This document shows, one piece after another, positions 8,838 through 18,029 of a DNA stretch of 64,000 bases. The notes beneath the pieces are model-generated. The model ran no database searches. It was given only the letters and a program-made list of their open reading frames with translations, and was not told the origin of the DNA. Positions within the stretch are counted from its first letter, which is position 1; each line of letters begins with the position of its first letter. Position numbers and translations under genes: made by a program. Source of the DNA: a virus; IMG/VR virus record IMGVR_UViG_3300044710_000080, positions 1 to 64,000 of that record; one strand, written 5' to 3'.

Positions 8838-10297
8838 GTAACCGTAACACTTATATTCGGCGCGGACACGCCTGGAATTTGATTCGCTTGTACCACCACC
8901 GATCCTGCAGTCGGCACTGCCGCTGTCATGCCGACCTGGCTGCCGATGGTCTGGGAGTTCGTGACGGTATAGGTGCCGGTTCCCCCCGCCGCCCCGGTGA
9001 GCTGGTTGACGATATTGGTTCCCGGCAGGACGCCGACGCCGGTCCCTCCCACGCTACCCGAGACGGTCTGATTCGCCGCGAGCGTGCCGGATGAAACCGC
9101 CGTGACCGTAAGCGTCGTCCCTGCGATGCTCCCCGTGAAGACCGCCGAGGCCGTATTCGGCGAACCGAGCAGGATCGACCGGACCAGCGCCCAAGAGCCT
9201 AGGGCGACCACTGGTGCGACGTAGCGGGTCGCCAGCAGGGTAGACCCTATCCGAGCCCGAGGCCCTCCGTCGGCCCCCGCTGCGGCCGCAATGATGGCAT
9301 TCTGGATCAGTTGCGCCGCGTTCGCTGGGACCTGCGCCCCACTGACGATGCTCACCGCGAACAAGATCGGCAGCGTCGCCGGCCGGTTGAAACTCACGCT
9401 GTAGGACGGCAGGGGAGGGGAATAGCCGGAGTTCGTATCCTGCACCGTCACCGTCGTATTGCCGCCCCCGTAGGAGCAGCCGGGCGCCTTGCGAGACCAG
9501 ATAGCGTTCCCCACCGCCTGGTCCGCCCCGCCAGCGGCCGAGACGTAGAGCGAGTTCGCCGGCAGCGTGACGCCGCCCGCGACGACTTGCCCGTTCGTCG
9601 CGTTCTCCGTTGCATAGGCGTCGACCACGCCGGGAACCGAGAGCACGGCGCCCAGCACCGAGGGCAGCGAGCCCGCCGAGTTCGCCGCGACCGATTGCTG
9701 CCGCCTTGTCTCGAATGCTGATTGGCTCTCCGTGTTCTGCCCGAGCACCCCGGAGATCACCGTCACCGAATCCCACCCCGGGATCGCCTGGAAGATCGAG
9801 ACGCCGTTCGAGGCCGGGACCGCCGTCGGGCCGGGCACCAGCGCCGCAAACGAGACCCCGACCGTGCCGTTGACGCCAATCGTTCCGGAGCCATTCGCCC
9901 CGTACTGATTGCCGGCTTGGTCGACGATCAGCGAGTTGACCGGAATGAAGGTGCCCGAGAGCCCGCTGCAGAGGCAGAACACCGTCGTCGGTTCCGCCGG
10001 CAAGCGGTGGAGGAAGTAGATATTACCGATCGCGTCCTGCATCCGGCCCTGCGCCGTCGCTGGGTCGGTCTGCGTCGTGTAGTAGAGGAACGTGTCGTTC
10101 ACATTGCCGACGATGGCCGCCATGCTCGAGGCAAGCTGGCCCTGGGGCGTCGTTAGCGTCGCCGAGTTGCTGGCTGAGAGATTTAGCCCACCGCCGAACG
10201 CCGCCTGCAGATCGGCGATGACGCCGGTCAGTACCGCGCTCTCGGTCGGGATGACAAACCCAGTCGGTCCGAACGTTGGTTGCGGCACATTCGTCAT
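8834..10297 (-). CDS. Baseplate J-like protein with an inserted Gly/Thr-rich module
   Basis: 487 aa. The Baseplate_J fold is recognisable: an N-terminal helix, [18 protein letters not shown], the [15 protein letters not shown] segment and [16 protein letters not shown]. In myoviruses it forms the wedge edge of the baseplate. Residues 386-453 are an extra module ([16 protein letters not shown]... QLTG..GGTGTY) also found in the sheath, neck and cement proteins of this phage. It is followed by a homing endonuclease gene with a 4-base overlap. Confidence 0.9.
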   Translation of the reverse strand: MTNVPQPTFGPTGFVIPTESAVLTGVIADLQAAFGGGLNLSASNSATLTTPQGQLASSMAAIVGNVNDTFLYYTTQTDPATAQGRMQDAIGNIYFLHRLPAEPTTVFCLCSGLSGTFIPVNSLIVDQAGNQYGANGSGTIGVNGTVGVSFAALVPGPTAVPASNGVSIFQAIPGWDSVTVISGVLGQNTESQSAFETRRQQSVAANSAGSLPSVLGAVLSVPGVVDAYATENATNGQVVAGGVTLPANSLYVSAAGGADQAVGNAIWSRKAPGCSYGGGNTTVTVQDTNSGYSPPLPSYSVSFNRPATLPILFAVSIVSGAQVPANAAQLIQNAIIAAAAGADGGPRARIGSTLLATRYVAPVVALGSWALVRSILLGSPNTASAVFTGSIAGTTLTVTAVSSGTLAANQTVSGSVGGTGVGVLPGTNIVNQLTGAAGGTGTYTVTNSQTIGSQVGMTAAVPTAGSVVVQANQIPGVSAPNISVTVT

Positions 10298-10298
10298 T

Positions 10299-10652
10299 TC
10301 AGAAACTCGCGACCGCGGTTGCGCCCGATGCCGTAGTGATCTGTACTTGCCCTGTGACGACTCGTCCCTTGACCGACGAGATGAAGCACTGCGCGGCCGT
10401 GACTCCTGGCACAGTCAGCGCCGCCGCAACAAACTGCGCCTTGAGATACGAGAGCGGCGGCGTCTGCCCGAGGATCGTCTGGAAATAGGGGACACCCCGG
10501 GAAACATCATAAAATAATTCTCCCAGGAACGTGCGGATCGCGCTCGCCGCATCTTGGGCCAGGGCATAGGGCTCTGTTGCCACGGCGATGTTCCCGTTCA
10601 CATCGATGAGCATATCCCACTCCACGGTATCCAAAAGCAGAGTCGATGGCAT
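10299..10652 (-). CDS. gp25/gpW-like baseplate wedge protein
   Basis: 117 aa. It sits directly upstream of baseplate J, the usual place of the GPW/gp25 wedge protein. The pattern [31 protein letters not shown], with an amphipathic helix followed by a beta region, fits that family. It would connect baseplate wedges to the sheath/tube. Confidence 0.7.
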   Translation of the reverse strand: MPSTLLLDTVEWDMLIDVNGNIAVATEPYALAQDAASAIRTFLGELFYDVSRGVPYFQTILGQTPPLSYLKAQFVAAALTVPGVTAAQCFISSVKGRVVTGQVQITTASGATAVASF

Positions 10653-10653
10653 C

Positions 10654-11304
10654 TCAGGTCCCCGGTATCGGCGGCCCGCTCTGGCCCGCGCCCGTCGTCA
10701 CGCCCGAATGCTTGTGGGTTTCCAAATCCACGGTCCCACTTCCCTTGATGGTGCCGGGGGAGTTGACATTCCCGCTGCTGTCGATCGTCACCCCGTTCAG
10801 GGTGATGCCGTTCGGTGCCGTGATAGTAACACCGGAACCGTTCATTTGTATGTATTGCGTCGGTGCCGACCCGCTCATCGTGCAGCCGAAGTAGGTCGCA
10901 TCGGCCAGATCGAAACGCCGACCGGAACCCGGGGGCGCCTGCGCAAGCGCGGACTTCACCGCCGATATGTCGCGGTCGCTGACGATGGCGAGCCCTTGGT
11001 CGCCGACCACGGGGTCGATGATGATCGCGTTCGCCCCACCCTGGAGCCGGAAGTAGGGGAGGCCGAATATCGTCTGGTGCTTCGTCGCGTTGCCGTTGCC
11101 GTCGACCATGTTCACAAGTGGCGTCACGTCGACAGTCCCGATCGGCGAGAGGCCGCCCGAGGTCGAGACCGCCATCACCTCGACGGGGATCGCCGTGCGT
11201 ACTTCCGCGAGCGCCTGACGGATAAGGAACCGTAGAACATTGTAACGGGAACCCGCATCGCCGGGCTGCATGAAACCGTAACCGAATGTGTTGTCTTCGG
11301 TCAC
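10654..11304 (-). CDS. Gp138-like spike / baseplate assembly protein
   Basis: 216 aa. The conserved Gp138 N-terminal pattern is present: VRTAIPVEVMAV, GGLSPIGTVDVTPLVN, GLPYFRLQGGANAIIIDPVVGDQGLAIVSDRDI. A beta-helical C-terminus ends THKHSGVTTGAGQSGPPI. It should form the central membrane-piercing spike. The GTG at 11304 is chosen because it overlaps the stop of the 36-aa gene upstream (GTGA); alternatives are a GTG at 11358 and the ATG at 11271. Confidence 0.8.
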   Translation of the reverse strand: MTEDNTFGYGFMQPGDAGSRYNVLRFLIRQALAEVRTAIPVEVMAVSTSGGLSPIGTVDVTPLVNMVDGNGNATKHQTIFGLPYFRLQGGANAIIIDPVVGDQGLAIVSDRDISAVKSALAQAPPGSGRRFDLADATYFGCTMSGSAPTQYIQMNGSGVTITAPNGITLNGVTIDSSGNVNSPGTIKGSGTVDLETHKHSGVTTGAGQSGPPIPGT

Positions 11305-11411
11305 TTCGTGGGTTCCGATGTGGATTTTACCAAGTCGAACATACGACTTCCATACCACCCGAACACAAACCCGATAATTGCCGAGGTGAAAGCGACTGAT
11401 GCTATTAGCAT
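11301..11411 (-). CDS. 36-aa single-TM mini-protein
   Basis: A very short gene with a perfect GGAGG ribosome site 5 bases before its ATG. The ATG overlaps the stop of the gene before it (ATGCTAA), and its stop overlaps the GTG of the spike gene. The product has one hydrophobic helix (about residues 2-20) and a polar tail ending SEPTK. No family recognised. Its tight junctions on both sides are the main evidence that it is real. Confidence 0.6.
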   Translation of the reverse strand: MLIASVAFTSAIIGFVFGWYGSRMFDLVKSTSEPTK

Positions 11412-11650
11412 TGCGTCCTCCGAATCAATGCATCCTCTTTCTCAAGATAGTCACGAATGACGGGGACTGAGAACCTGTCCATGCAGAGCGCCATTTGGTG
11501 GATTATTTCCTTCATCCACTCCTCTTCATTGGGGGCTGCCTTGATAAAGTCCTCAGCTTTGAACTCCATGACTATTTGTTTTTTCTCGTTGAGGATTGAT
11601 ATTTTTGTCTCGACATCCTCAATATCGAAAATAAGTTTCAATGTGGTCAT
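11405..11650 (-). CDS. Small acidic tail-region protein
   Basis: 81 aa, beta-rich at the start (LKLIFDIEDVETKISI) then helical. The ATG overlaps the stop of the hub gene (ATGA). No family recognised; it may be a small baseplate component or chaperone by position. Confidence 0.65.
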   Translation of the reverse strand: MTTLKLIFDIEDVETKISILNEKKQIVMEFKAEDFIKAAPNEEEWMKEIIHQMALCMDRFSVPVIRDYLEKEDALIRRTQC

Positions 11651-12621
11651 TGCTGCACCGGCGTCACGAAGGGTTGCGGGAACGAGGGGTTCCACGTCTC
11701 GATCGTCGTCTGCCACTTCCCACGCGGGACGAGCGTGTCGATGTCGTGGTCAATTCCGTAGATGCGCCACGTCCCGCCAGCGGGCTGACTTGGCGCATTA
11801 TTTGGATTCGGTTGTCCGGTACTATTGAGGATGCTGCTTTGCACCTGGACATCGCCCATCATGCGCAGCGTCGGATCGAAGACGGTCCGCAGTTTCAGGC
11901 CAAACTCTGTGAAGGTCGGGTAGCCGATCATCTGCCCAGCCGGCGGCGGCGCGATGATCGGAGCCGAACCGTTCCGCGCCTTGCCCTTCGGCACCAGGAT
12001 CACCGTGTTATTGTCGACCGTCCAATCGCAGCCAGCGGCCGTCGCACACGCCTGAATCTGACTCCGTGGCGAGCCGTAGAAGTACGGGCTCGAGAGTTTC
12101 GCGGAGACGCCGTTGTTCTCGAATGTGTAATTTGGCATCTGTGCGACGATGCCTTTAATGACTTGCGCGGCATCTGCGGTGCCCTTCACCGATGTAGGCG
12201 CGAGCGCCACCACGGACTGATCGCCCATCGCCTGTGCCGAGACGTGAAAGCCGACGTCGGGCATCTGTGAGAAGTCAGCCCATGCCTGGAGCACCGTGCC
12301 GATGAAGACGGTCGGAAGTCCCGCATTTGCGTCGCCGGCCTTGAGCGTGACGGTGTTCCCCGCGACGAGTTGGTAGCGGATGCCGAGCGTCGCGAGTTGA
12401 TTCATCAGCGAGAGCGTCATCCCGTAGATCGTCATCTCGAGCATGCCGAGACCTGGCGTCGCCATCTTCAGACACTTCGCTGAGATGCGCAGACCGCCCT
12501 GACCGACAGAGGTCGCCGCCTGAAGCGTGACCGAGTTAGTCCCGCTCTCGTTGAACGATTGAATCCGTCCGCCAGGCGTGAGCGTGAACTGTACCTCTAT
12601 GAGGCGCTGGACGAGGGCCAC
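11647..12621 (-). CDS. Baseplate hub protein (gp27 / protein D-like)
   Basis: 324 aa, beta-rich. It has the order seen in myovirus hub proteins: IYGMTLSLMNQLATLG, a central barrel, DWTVDNNTVILVPKGKAR and a C-terminal GTWRIYGIDHDIDTLVPRGKWQTTIETW segment. It lies between the DUF6983-like gene and the spike gene, the standard hub position, and should connect tube and spike. Confidence 0.75.
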   Translation of the reverse strand: MALVQRLIEVQFTLTPGGRIQSFNESGTNSVTLQAATSVGQGGLRISAKCLKMATPGLGMLEMTIYGMTLSLMNQLATLGIRYQLVAGNTVTLKAGDANAGLPTVFIGTVLQAWADFSQMPDVGFHVSAQAMGDQSVVALAPTSVKGTADAAQVIKGIVAQMPNYTFENNGVSAKLSSPYFYGSPRSQIQACATAAGCDWTVDNNTVILVPKGKARNGSAPIIAPPPAGQMIGYPTFTEFGLKLRTVFDPTLRMMGDVQVQSSILNSTGQPNPNNAPSQPAGGTWRIYGIDHDIDTLVPRGKWQTTIETWNPSFPQPFVTPVQQ

Positions 12622-12622
12622 G

Positions 12623-12961
12623 TCACGCCTCCTCCGCGAAGAGCTTCTGCGTCAGTGCGGCGAGGTCGGCAGGAAAGAGATAGGCGAGCGAATATCGCGC
12701 CCCGAGTCCCGTGTAGTACGGGTTTAACGATCCTTGATTATCGAGGAAGACCAAGTCCCCGACGAAGCCGAGATAGAGTTGCCGCACGATCAAATTGAGA
12801 TTCAAACAAATCGCGCCGGTGATGATCTGCGTCCCGGCGACGGACAAATCCAAAAACAGCCCATAAAATTTCTGATAGATCGCGATCTGACAATCCTGCC
12901 CGTTGAGTTGGACGCCGACGGTCTGCGAGGGGAGGGCCTGTACAGGCACAATGAGGGGCAT
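12623..12961 (-). CDS. DUF6983-like tail protein
   Basis: 112 aa. The pattern PSQTVGVQLNGQDCQIAIYQK, DLSVAGTQIITGAICLN, LGFVGDLVFLDNQG and YTGLGARYSLAYLF fits a small baseplate-associated family that sits between the tape-measure side gene and the hub in many myoviruses (recalled family assignment). Its exact role is not known to me. Confidence 0.7.
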   Translation of the reverse strand: MPLIVPVQALPSQTVGVQLNGQDCQIAIYQKFYGLFLDLSVAGTQIITGAICLNLNLIVRQLYLGFVGDLVFLDNQGSLNPYYTGLGARYSLAYLFPADLAALTQKLFAEEA

Positions 12962-12962
12962 G

Positions 12963-13556
12963 TCACGTCGCCCCCTGGAGTTCGGTCGTCTGCTGCGGGG
13001 TCGCCGCCTGCGGCTGGACCTGGCCGACGGCCTGCGGGTTGGAGCTCGACGGCGATTGCGTGAAGGTCTGCGTCGCGCTCACCCGTACTTGGATGAGCCA
13101 TACATCGACAACCATCAGGCCGAGCCCGCGTGCCGCCTCCCGGTGGTAATCGTAGTGCCCAACGTTGACGCTCTGGTAAATTACCTCCGGGGTGACGACG
13201 TCGTAGAGGTTCAAGTCGCCCGCAATCGCGGCAATCGAATTGAGAAGCGCCTGCCGGTTCGCAGCCGAGCCTCCCGCGGAGAACCTCACCCGCGCCTCGA
13301 AGGGCGTCTGCACCTTGTCGTAGGATTCGAACGCGCCCATCTCGACCGGGTAGTTCGAGATCGTCCATTCCTGCTTGAAGTCGAGCGCGACGACCGAGTC
13401 GGCGACAATCACCGGTACGCCGCTGAGGAAGATGCCCCACTGCGGCGCGAGCAGGCCGCCGAGCAAGGTGACGGCATCCGCCGCGAGCAGCGAGATCGTG
13501 CTCGTCGCGAAGGACGAGAGCGGGGGCACCCCAGGAACATTCGGCACATTTGCCAT
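12963..13556 (-). CDS. Baseplate/tail protein next to the tape measure
   Basis: 197 aa. The conserved core APQWGIFLSGVPVI, FKQEWTISNYPVEMGAFESYDKVQTPFEARVRF and GDLNLYDVVTPEVIY resembles a tail protein seen in this position in related phages. The C-terminus is Gln/Pro/Ser-rich. The start at 13556 overlaps the tape-measure stop (TGATG). Confidence 0.7.
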   Translation of the reverse strand: MANVPNVPGVPPLSSFATSTISLLAADAVTLLGGLLAPQWGIFLSGVPVIVADSVVALDFKQEWTISNYPVEMGAFESYDKVQTPFEARVRFSAGGSAANRQALLNSIAAIAGDLNLYDVVTPEVIYQSVNVGHYDYHREAARGLGLMVVDVWLIQVRVSATQTFTQSPSSSNPQAVGQVQPQAATPQQTTELQGAT

Positions 13557-15037
13557 CACTGCATCCCGGTATTCGCCATCGCCGCCACCGCAGCATCACG
13601 GAACGCGCCCTGGAACGTGTCGGTTGCGACGCCGGAGAGATCGGCTGCCGTCGAGGTGACGTTGATGTTCCCGATGGTGACGGTCGAGCCTGCGCCGCCT
13701 CGAGCGCCGCCCTTGCCGATACCGGCGAACTGCGCTCCTTTCCATCCATGCCACGGTCCCCAGCCGCCAGAGGCCGCCTGATCGAGCGCGAAGTCGATCT
13801 GTTGGTGCACCGTCGAGGGGTCGCGCGCGTCGAGGCCGGTCTGCCGCGTGAAGACGTCGCCGAGCCCGGAGGTCGCCATGCCGCCACCGGCAATCCCGCC
13901 GTAGTGGAGTTGAAACGGCCCGAAGGAGGAACCGCGGTCGCCAACATAACTGTAAAGACCTTCACTGCGGGCAACAGCAAGCGCAATCTGCGGATCAATT
14001 CCTCGCGCTGTTGCGGCCTTCCTAATATACGCTTCGACCCCATGGGCGTCATAGCCGGCACCACCGGATGGCCATGAAGATGATGCCGTAGGAGTGAATC
14101 CGAAGCGACTCCCGCCGCCGCCGAACATCCAGCGCCACGCATCGCCGACCGTTGGCGTCATCAGCATGTTTCCAAAGTTCGTCGTCAGGTCTCCAACTGT
14201 TTCATTCTCACGCCGATTGAGGAATCCGGTTACGTCCCACTTCGAGAAAAACGCCGTCAAATCATCGAAAAGCTTCTGGAGTTTCGGCGATGCCCAGTCG
14301 GCCATGATGCGGCCGATGTTCCGCGCGGCTCCCTCCATCAACGCCCATGACTTCTGCATTTCCGCAGCATGTCGCGCCTGCTCCGCAGTGAGTACGCCGA
14401 TCGCTCGCGCCTGCTGCAGTCGCTCATTGAGGCCAGCCCCGCCGAGCGAGACGAGATCGAGCCCGGACCTACCGGCACCGATCATCGACATGAACTCGGC
14501 GAGCCGCGCCGGCTCCATTCCCGCCCGCCGCTCAGCGATCATTCGGAAGATTGCGTCCGGGCTCATGCCGAGCACATTGACGCCGGGAAGTAGCGACCGC
14601 AACGCGCCTATTGCTGGCGCCGGCAGGCCCATCTGAAATCGCGTCATCTCGGAGCGGAGATTCTGGAACGACTGCCTGATTTCGCCCTCGGCTGCTCCGA
14701 CCGTGCGCGCGGCGTTCTCCCACTGCGAGAGAACTTCGACCGGCATTTCAAGATAGCGTGCCGTGCGGCCGGCGGCCGAATCAACCTGCGCAAAACTGGT
14801 GAGTATCCTCTCGATGCCGAGGCCGCCGAGGAAGATCGACGCTAGTTTGAGCGCCTGCGTCTGGAGCATCTGAATGGATTCTCCGCCCCGCTTTGCCAAT
14901 GCCTCCCACTCGGTTGCGCCCTTCTGCGCCGCCTCGCGCGTCTTCGCGATCGAGGATTCGGCCTCGCGCTGGCCCGCGTGCCATTTCGTGGGGTCCAAGC
15001 CTAGTTCGACCACAAGCGCGTCGATCACGGTCGGAAT
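13556..15037 (-). CDS. Short tape measure protein with lysozyme-like end; ATT start
   Basis: 493 aa. Residues 1-340 are helical, with a phage tail-length motif at the start (PTVIDALVVELGLDP). Residues about 345-470 look like a lytic transglycosylase/tail lysozyme (ALAVARSEG with a catalytic-type Glu, then GSSFGPFQLHYGG). The best start is the ATT at 15037, 5 bases after an AGGGAGG ribosome site; the nearest standard options are a TTG at 15052 or a GTG at 15028. At this length the tail would be short for a myovirus. Confidence 0.8.
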   Translation of the reverse strand: MPTVIDALVVELGLDPTKWHAGQREAESSIAKTREAAQKGATEWEALAKRGGESIQMLQTQALKLASIFLGGLGIERILTSFAQVDSAAGRTARYLEMPVEVLSQWENAARTVGAAEGEIRQSFQNLRSEMTRFQMGLPAPAIGALRSLLPGVNVLGMSPDAIFRMIAERRAGMEPARLAEFMSMIGAGRSGLDLVSLGGAGLNERLQQARAIGVLTAEQARHAAEMQKSWALMEGAARNIGRIMADWASPKLQKLFDDLTAFFSKWDVTGFLNRRENETVGDLTTNFGNMLMTPTVGDAWRWMFGGGGSRFGFTPTASSSWPSGGAGYDAHGVEAYIRKAATARGIDPQIALAVARSEGLYSYVGDRGSSFGPFQLHYGGIAGGGMATSGLGDVFTRQTGLDARDPSTVHQQIDFALDQAASGGWGPWHGWKGAQFAGIGKGGARGGAGSTVTIGNINVTSTAADLSGVATDTFQGAFRDAAVAAMANTGMQ

Positions 15038-15048
15038 CGTCGCCTCCC

Positions 15049-15186
15049 TCAATCCTCATCACGCTGACTCAGAAGCTTTTCATTTTGCGCATCGACCACC
15101 ACGATCTCGATCAGATCGTATAAGTCTTCCGTCGAATAGACCGTGTCGAGCTCATGCAGCGTCGCCTTCCCGGTCGAGACGATCAT
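15049..15186 (-). CDS. Second tail assembly chaperone ORF (45 aa)
   Basis: 45 aa with the typical HELDTVYSTEDLYDLIEIVVVDA pattern (given in parts: HELDTVYS, DLYDLIEI) of the small second tail-chaperone protein. Its ATG overlaps the stop of the first chaperone gene (ATGA), and it ends just before the tape measure. In many phages this reading frame is reached by ribosomal frameshifting; here re-initiation at the overlap looks more likely, though a frameshift is not excluded. Confidence 0.75.
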   Translation of the reverse strand: MIVSTGKATLHELDTVYSTEDLYDLIEIVVVDAQNEKLLSQRDED

Positions 15187-15698
15187 TCCGATTGATTGCT
15201 CGACGTTTGGGTATTCAACGAGGTCACCGTGGCCGACGCTATCTCCGCCAATTTCGAGACGACGTCGGCCGGCGTAAAACCCACATGCAACACGAAAACC
15301 TCGTTTCTCAACTTGAGCCGGGTCGTGATTTCCTCAATGTCATCGCCCTCCTGGCCGAGATCGACGAGGGCGCGCGCAATTTCGGGATGCGCTTGATTCG
15401 GCATCACTTTCACACACGTCATCATCTCGTCTATCAGCGGATCCGCGTCCTCTGAGCGCATCGAGCCGAGCATCTTGATCCCGACGAAAAGAACGCCGAT
15501 CACGCCGAGGCGCATGATTTCTGGGGGAACCTCGACGCCAGCGCGACCTAGCGCGGTGAAGAACTTCACTCCCCACTTCTCCGCTGGACGCGAAGCCATC
15601 TCGGTCAAAAGAAAGCACTTACCATGATCGCGGTTGTAGTCCGGCGCTTTCTCGTCCGCGCTCCCGTCCGTGATCTGGACGATTTTCGTTTTCCGCAT
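15183..15698 (-). CDS. Tail assembly chaperone (first ORF)
   Basis: 171 aa lying between the tail tube and the tape measure, the fixed position of tail chaperones. The product is helical with a LLTEMASRPAEKWGVKFFTAL core and VPPEIMRLGVIGVL. It should bind the tape measure during assembly. It ends in a 4-base overlap with the second chaperone gene. Confidence 0.75.
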   Translation of the reverse strand: MRKTKIVQITDGSADEKAPDYNRDHGKCFLLTEMASRPAEKWGVKFFTALGRAGVEVPPEIMRLGVIGVLFVGIKMLGSMRSEDADPLIDEMMTCVKVMPNQAHPEIARALVDLGQEGDDIEEITTRLKLRNEVFVLHVGFTPADVVSKLAEIASATVTSLNTQTSSNQSE

Positions 15699-15702
15699 CG
15701 CA

Positions 15703-16134
15703 TCACGCCGCCGCCGGGAGGATCGACTGCCAGGTGATGCCGAACTGCTGCGGTTGAAGCAGCCGCTTCGCGTCGGGCGTCGGCTTGTAGCGCCGCAACA
15801 CGCCTTTCGTCATCGCCCACTTCTTGCCGATCGGCTTGAGGATCGTCACCCCCTGCGCGTAGAACAAATCCTGGATTTGCTGCTGCGTCGCCCACCAAGT
15901 ATCGAAGATGAACGTCGAGGGCGAATCCGCCTGCAGCCGGAAGTTCTGCTCCACCGGCACATAGACGAAGCCGGCCGAGAGGACGCCATCGACGCCCATC
16001 ATCACCTCGGCCGATTCCAGTTCGTTCGTGGTGAAGACATCGTCCACCGCGAAGCCTTGGAGCTGCTGCGGCGAGGAGAAGAGGCCGGGGATCATGATAG
16101 TGACAATTGCGGTGGCACCCGTGATCGAGGCCAT
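15703..16134 (-). CDS. Tail tube protein
   Basis: 143 aa located directly after the sheath. The pattern MASITGATAIVTIMIPGLFSSPQQLQGFAVDDVF (in part: PQQLQGFAVDD), ELESAEVMMGVDGVLSAG and the KPIGKKWAMTKGVL strand is that of a beta-barrel tube protein. It would polymerise as the inner tail tube. Confidence 0.8.
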   Translation of the reverse strand: MASITGATAIVTIMIPGLFSSPQQLQGFAVDDVFTTNELESAEVMMGVDGVLSAGFVYVPVEQNFRLQADSPSTFIFDTWWATQQQIQDLFYAQGVTILKPIGKKWAMTKGVLRRYKPTPDAKRLLQPQQFGITWQSILPAAA

Positions 16135-16161
16135 TTGTTTGCTCCTTTCCTATCTGTCGAC

Positions 16162-17952
16162 CTATTGCAACTCGATCGACGAAAGCTGAATGGCTTGCAC
16201 CGACTGGCCATCACAATACCAGAAGGCGACCGGGGGCGATTGTCGCGCCGCGCGGACCTGGGGTGACGCCGGAAGCGTTTGTAAATACCACCCGCGTTGC
16301 TGGAGGGTCGGCGCAACGTTCGCCCCCGCCTGGTTGTTGACATTTGCGGTCTGCGCTGCCGAGAGCGTCACGCCGGCGCGGATCGCCCCGAAGTTCACCC
16401 CCGCATTGATCGGTCCGGTGAGCGATGCCTCGATCAGAGAATTGCCCGACGGGTTGTAGGGGATCGAGCCGACGCTCACGAGCAGATTGAGCAGCGCGAG
16501 CTGGAATTGATTGTTGAGCCAGATCTGGTCGACGAAGCTGTCGATCCAGGAGAACGGCCCCGAGATCGAACCGGGCGCGAAGAAGATGAAATTCTGCGCC
16601 GCCGTGCCGACCGCCGCATAGCAGTTGTAGCCGTTCGCAACTAGATTCTGATATGCGAGTTGCGCCGTCACCCCCGCGACAAGACCGGACTGCGAACGGC
16701 CTTGGAGTGTCTGCCGCCCATTCGGCTGCTCGAAGTCGATCGAGGCGATGGCACCGCACACGAAAGCGGCGAGGTTCTGGTCGGACGGCTCGTAGACGAG
16801 CACAGTCCCCGAGTAGTTCGATCCGTTCGGCCCGACCAGATAGCCCATGCTGTTCGTCGCCGGCACCGTGGTCGTCGGGTTGATGTCGGTGTCCCAGCAG
16901 ACGAAGACGTAGCGGTTGTTCTGCCCGTTCGCCCACGCTGCGAAGGCAAGTTTTTGCGTCGCCGGCGTCACCCCGCCGTCAGGATCAAATCCGAGCATGA
17001 AAGTCGCCCAGTTCTGAGTGATCTGGACGATTGCGTTCATGAAGGCTGCCGGCGTGGCCGCCGCGGCACCCTGCGAGAGCACCGCCCCGGTGAGCGAGGT
17101 CAGCTGCAGCGCAGCCGATGCGCCAGTCCCGCCGGCAAGCGTCCCGGTTGCAAACGCCGAAGTCGAGGGCGCCCCGGTTATCCCTGAGGTGATGATGAAG
17201 GCCCCGGAGACCGAATCGTAAGTCACGACCACCGGCGTCGGCTCGAGCGTGATCGGTGACGACGACATGGTCTGGTTGACGCTGACCCCGTAGGTGCCCG
17301 TCCCGCCGGCCGTGCCGGTGATCTGCGAGAGAACCACAGTGCTCGCCGCGACCCCGGTGCCGATCACAGTCTGCCCGATGGCGATGTTGTTCCCGGAGAT
17401 GCCGGTCACCGTCATCGTCCCGCCGGTGATGGTGGCGGTCCCGGTCGCCAGGATGATCGGGTTGCCGTTGAGTCCGGTCTGGATCAGCGCCGCAGCCGCC
17501 GAGAAACTCGCCGCGCCGGAAAGGACGATCGAGGAGGCGACGCGCGCGTAGCCATCCATCGTCACCGAGAGCGAGCCGGAGAGGGCCTGCAGCTGCGCCA
17601 ACGTGAGCGCCGCGACGCTCGCCCCGCGCAAATAGGCCGCGGCCGCCGAGGTATTGTATTGGGCGAATAGGACCGAGCCGGGTTTCACCAGCGAATTGTC
17701 GAAGCCGCCGAAGTAGCCGCTGCCGAGCCCGGAGCCGCCGCCTGCGATCTGCGCCTCCTTCGAGGAAGCACCGAAGAAACTCGCCACCGAGGCCGCAGAA
17801 CCGAAGGCCTGGACCGTCGGGGTGTTCGTGCCCGAGAGCGGAACCCGCGTGCTGGTCGTCAGGATCAGCCCGATCAGGTCGAGCTCTGCCCCGCCCGCGC
17901 TGATGACGCTCGGCGTGACGTTGACAAAGGTGGAGGCCGGGATCGTGGTCAT
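16162..17952 (-). CDS. Tail sheath protein with inserted module
   Basis: 596 aa. The conserved sheath core is visible: VPLSGTNTPTVQAFG near the N-terminus, FAAWANGQNNRYVFVCWDTD, MGYLVGPNGSNYSGTV and a C-terminal WFLNNQF-type region with IPYNPSG and GVTLSAAQTANVNNQAG. Residues 171-234 are the same Gly/Thr-rich module seen in baseplate J. The start at 17952 has a GGAG ribosome site; an upstream ATG at 17979 adds nine unlikely residues. Marks the phage as a myovirus. Confidence 0.92.
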   Translation of the reverse strand: MTTIPASTFVNVTPSVISAGGAELDLIGLILTTSTRVPLSGTNTPTVQAFGSAASVASFFGASSKEAQIAGGGSGLGSGYFGGFDNSLVKPGSVLFAQYNTSAAAAYLRGASVAALTLAQLQALSGSLSVTMDGYARVASSIVLSGAASFSAAAALIQTGLNGNPIILATGTATITGGTMTVTGISGNNIAIGQTVIGTGVAASTVVLSQITGTAGGTGTYGVSVNQTMSSSPITLEPTPVVVTYDSVSGAFIITSGITGAPSTSAFATGTLAGGTGASAALQLTSLTGAVLSQGAAAATPAAFMNAIVQITQNWATFMLGFDPDGGVTPATQKLAFAAWANGQNNRYVFVCWDTDINPTTTVPATNSMGYLVGPNGSNYSGTVLVYEPSDQNLAAFVCGAIASIDFEQPNGRQTLQGRSQSGLVAGVTAQLAYQNLVANGYNCYAAVGTAAQNFIFFAPGSISGPFSWIDSFVDQIWLNNQFQLALLNLLVSVGSIPYNPSGNSLIEASLTGPINAGVNFGAIRAGVTLSAAQTANVNNQAGANVAPTLQQRGWYLQTLPASPQVRAARQSPPVAFWYCDGQSVQAIQLSSIELQ

Positions 17953-18029
17953 GTGATCTCCTCGGCCAAGGCTGGCCATAGGTTGCTACTTGGCTTAAGA
18001 TGCCGCTGCACTGGGGATCGAAAACTGCC

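Noticed and set aside
12802-14142. A 446-residue minus-strand frame overlapping the hub-side genes and tape measure
   Set aside because: It conflicts with three recognised tail genes in another frame, and its composition (Arg, Pro, Ser) is typical of a shadow frame.
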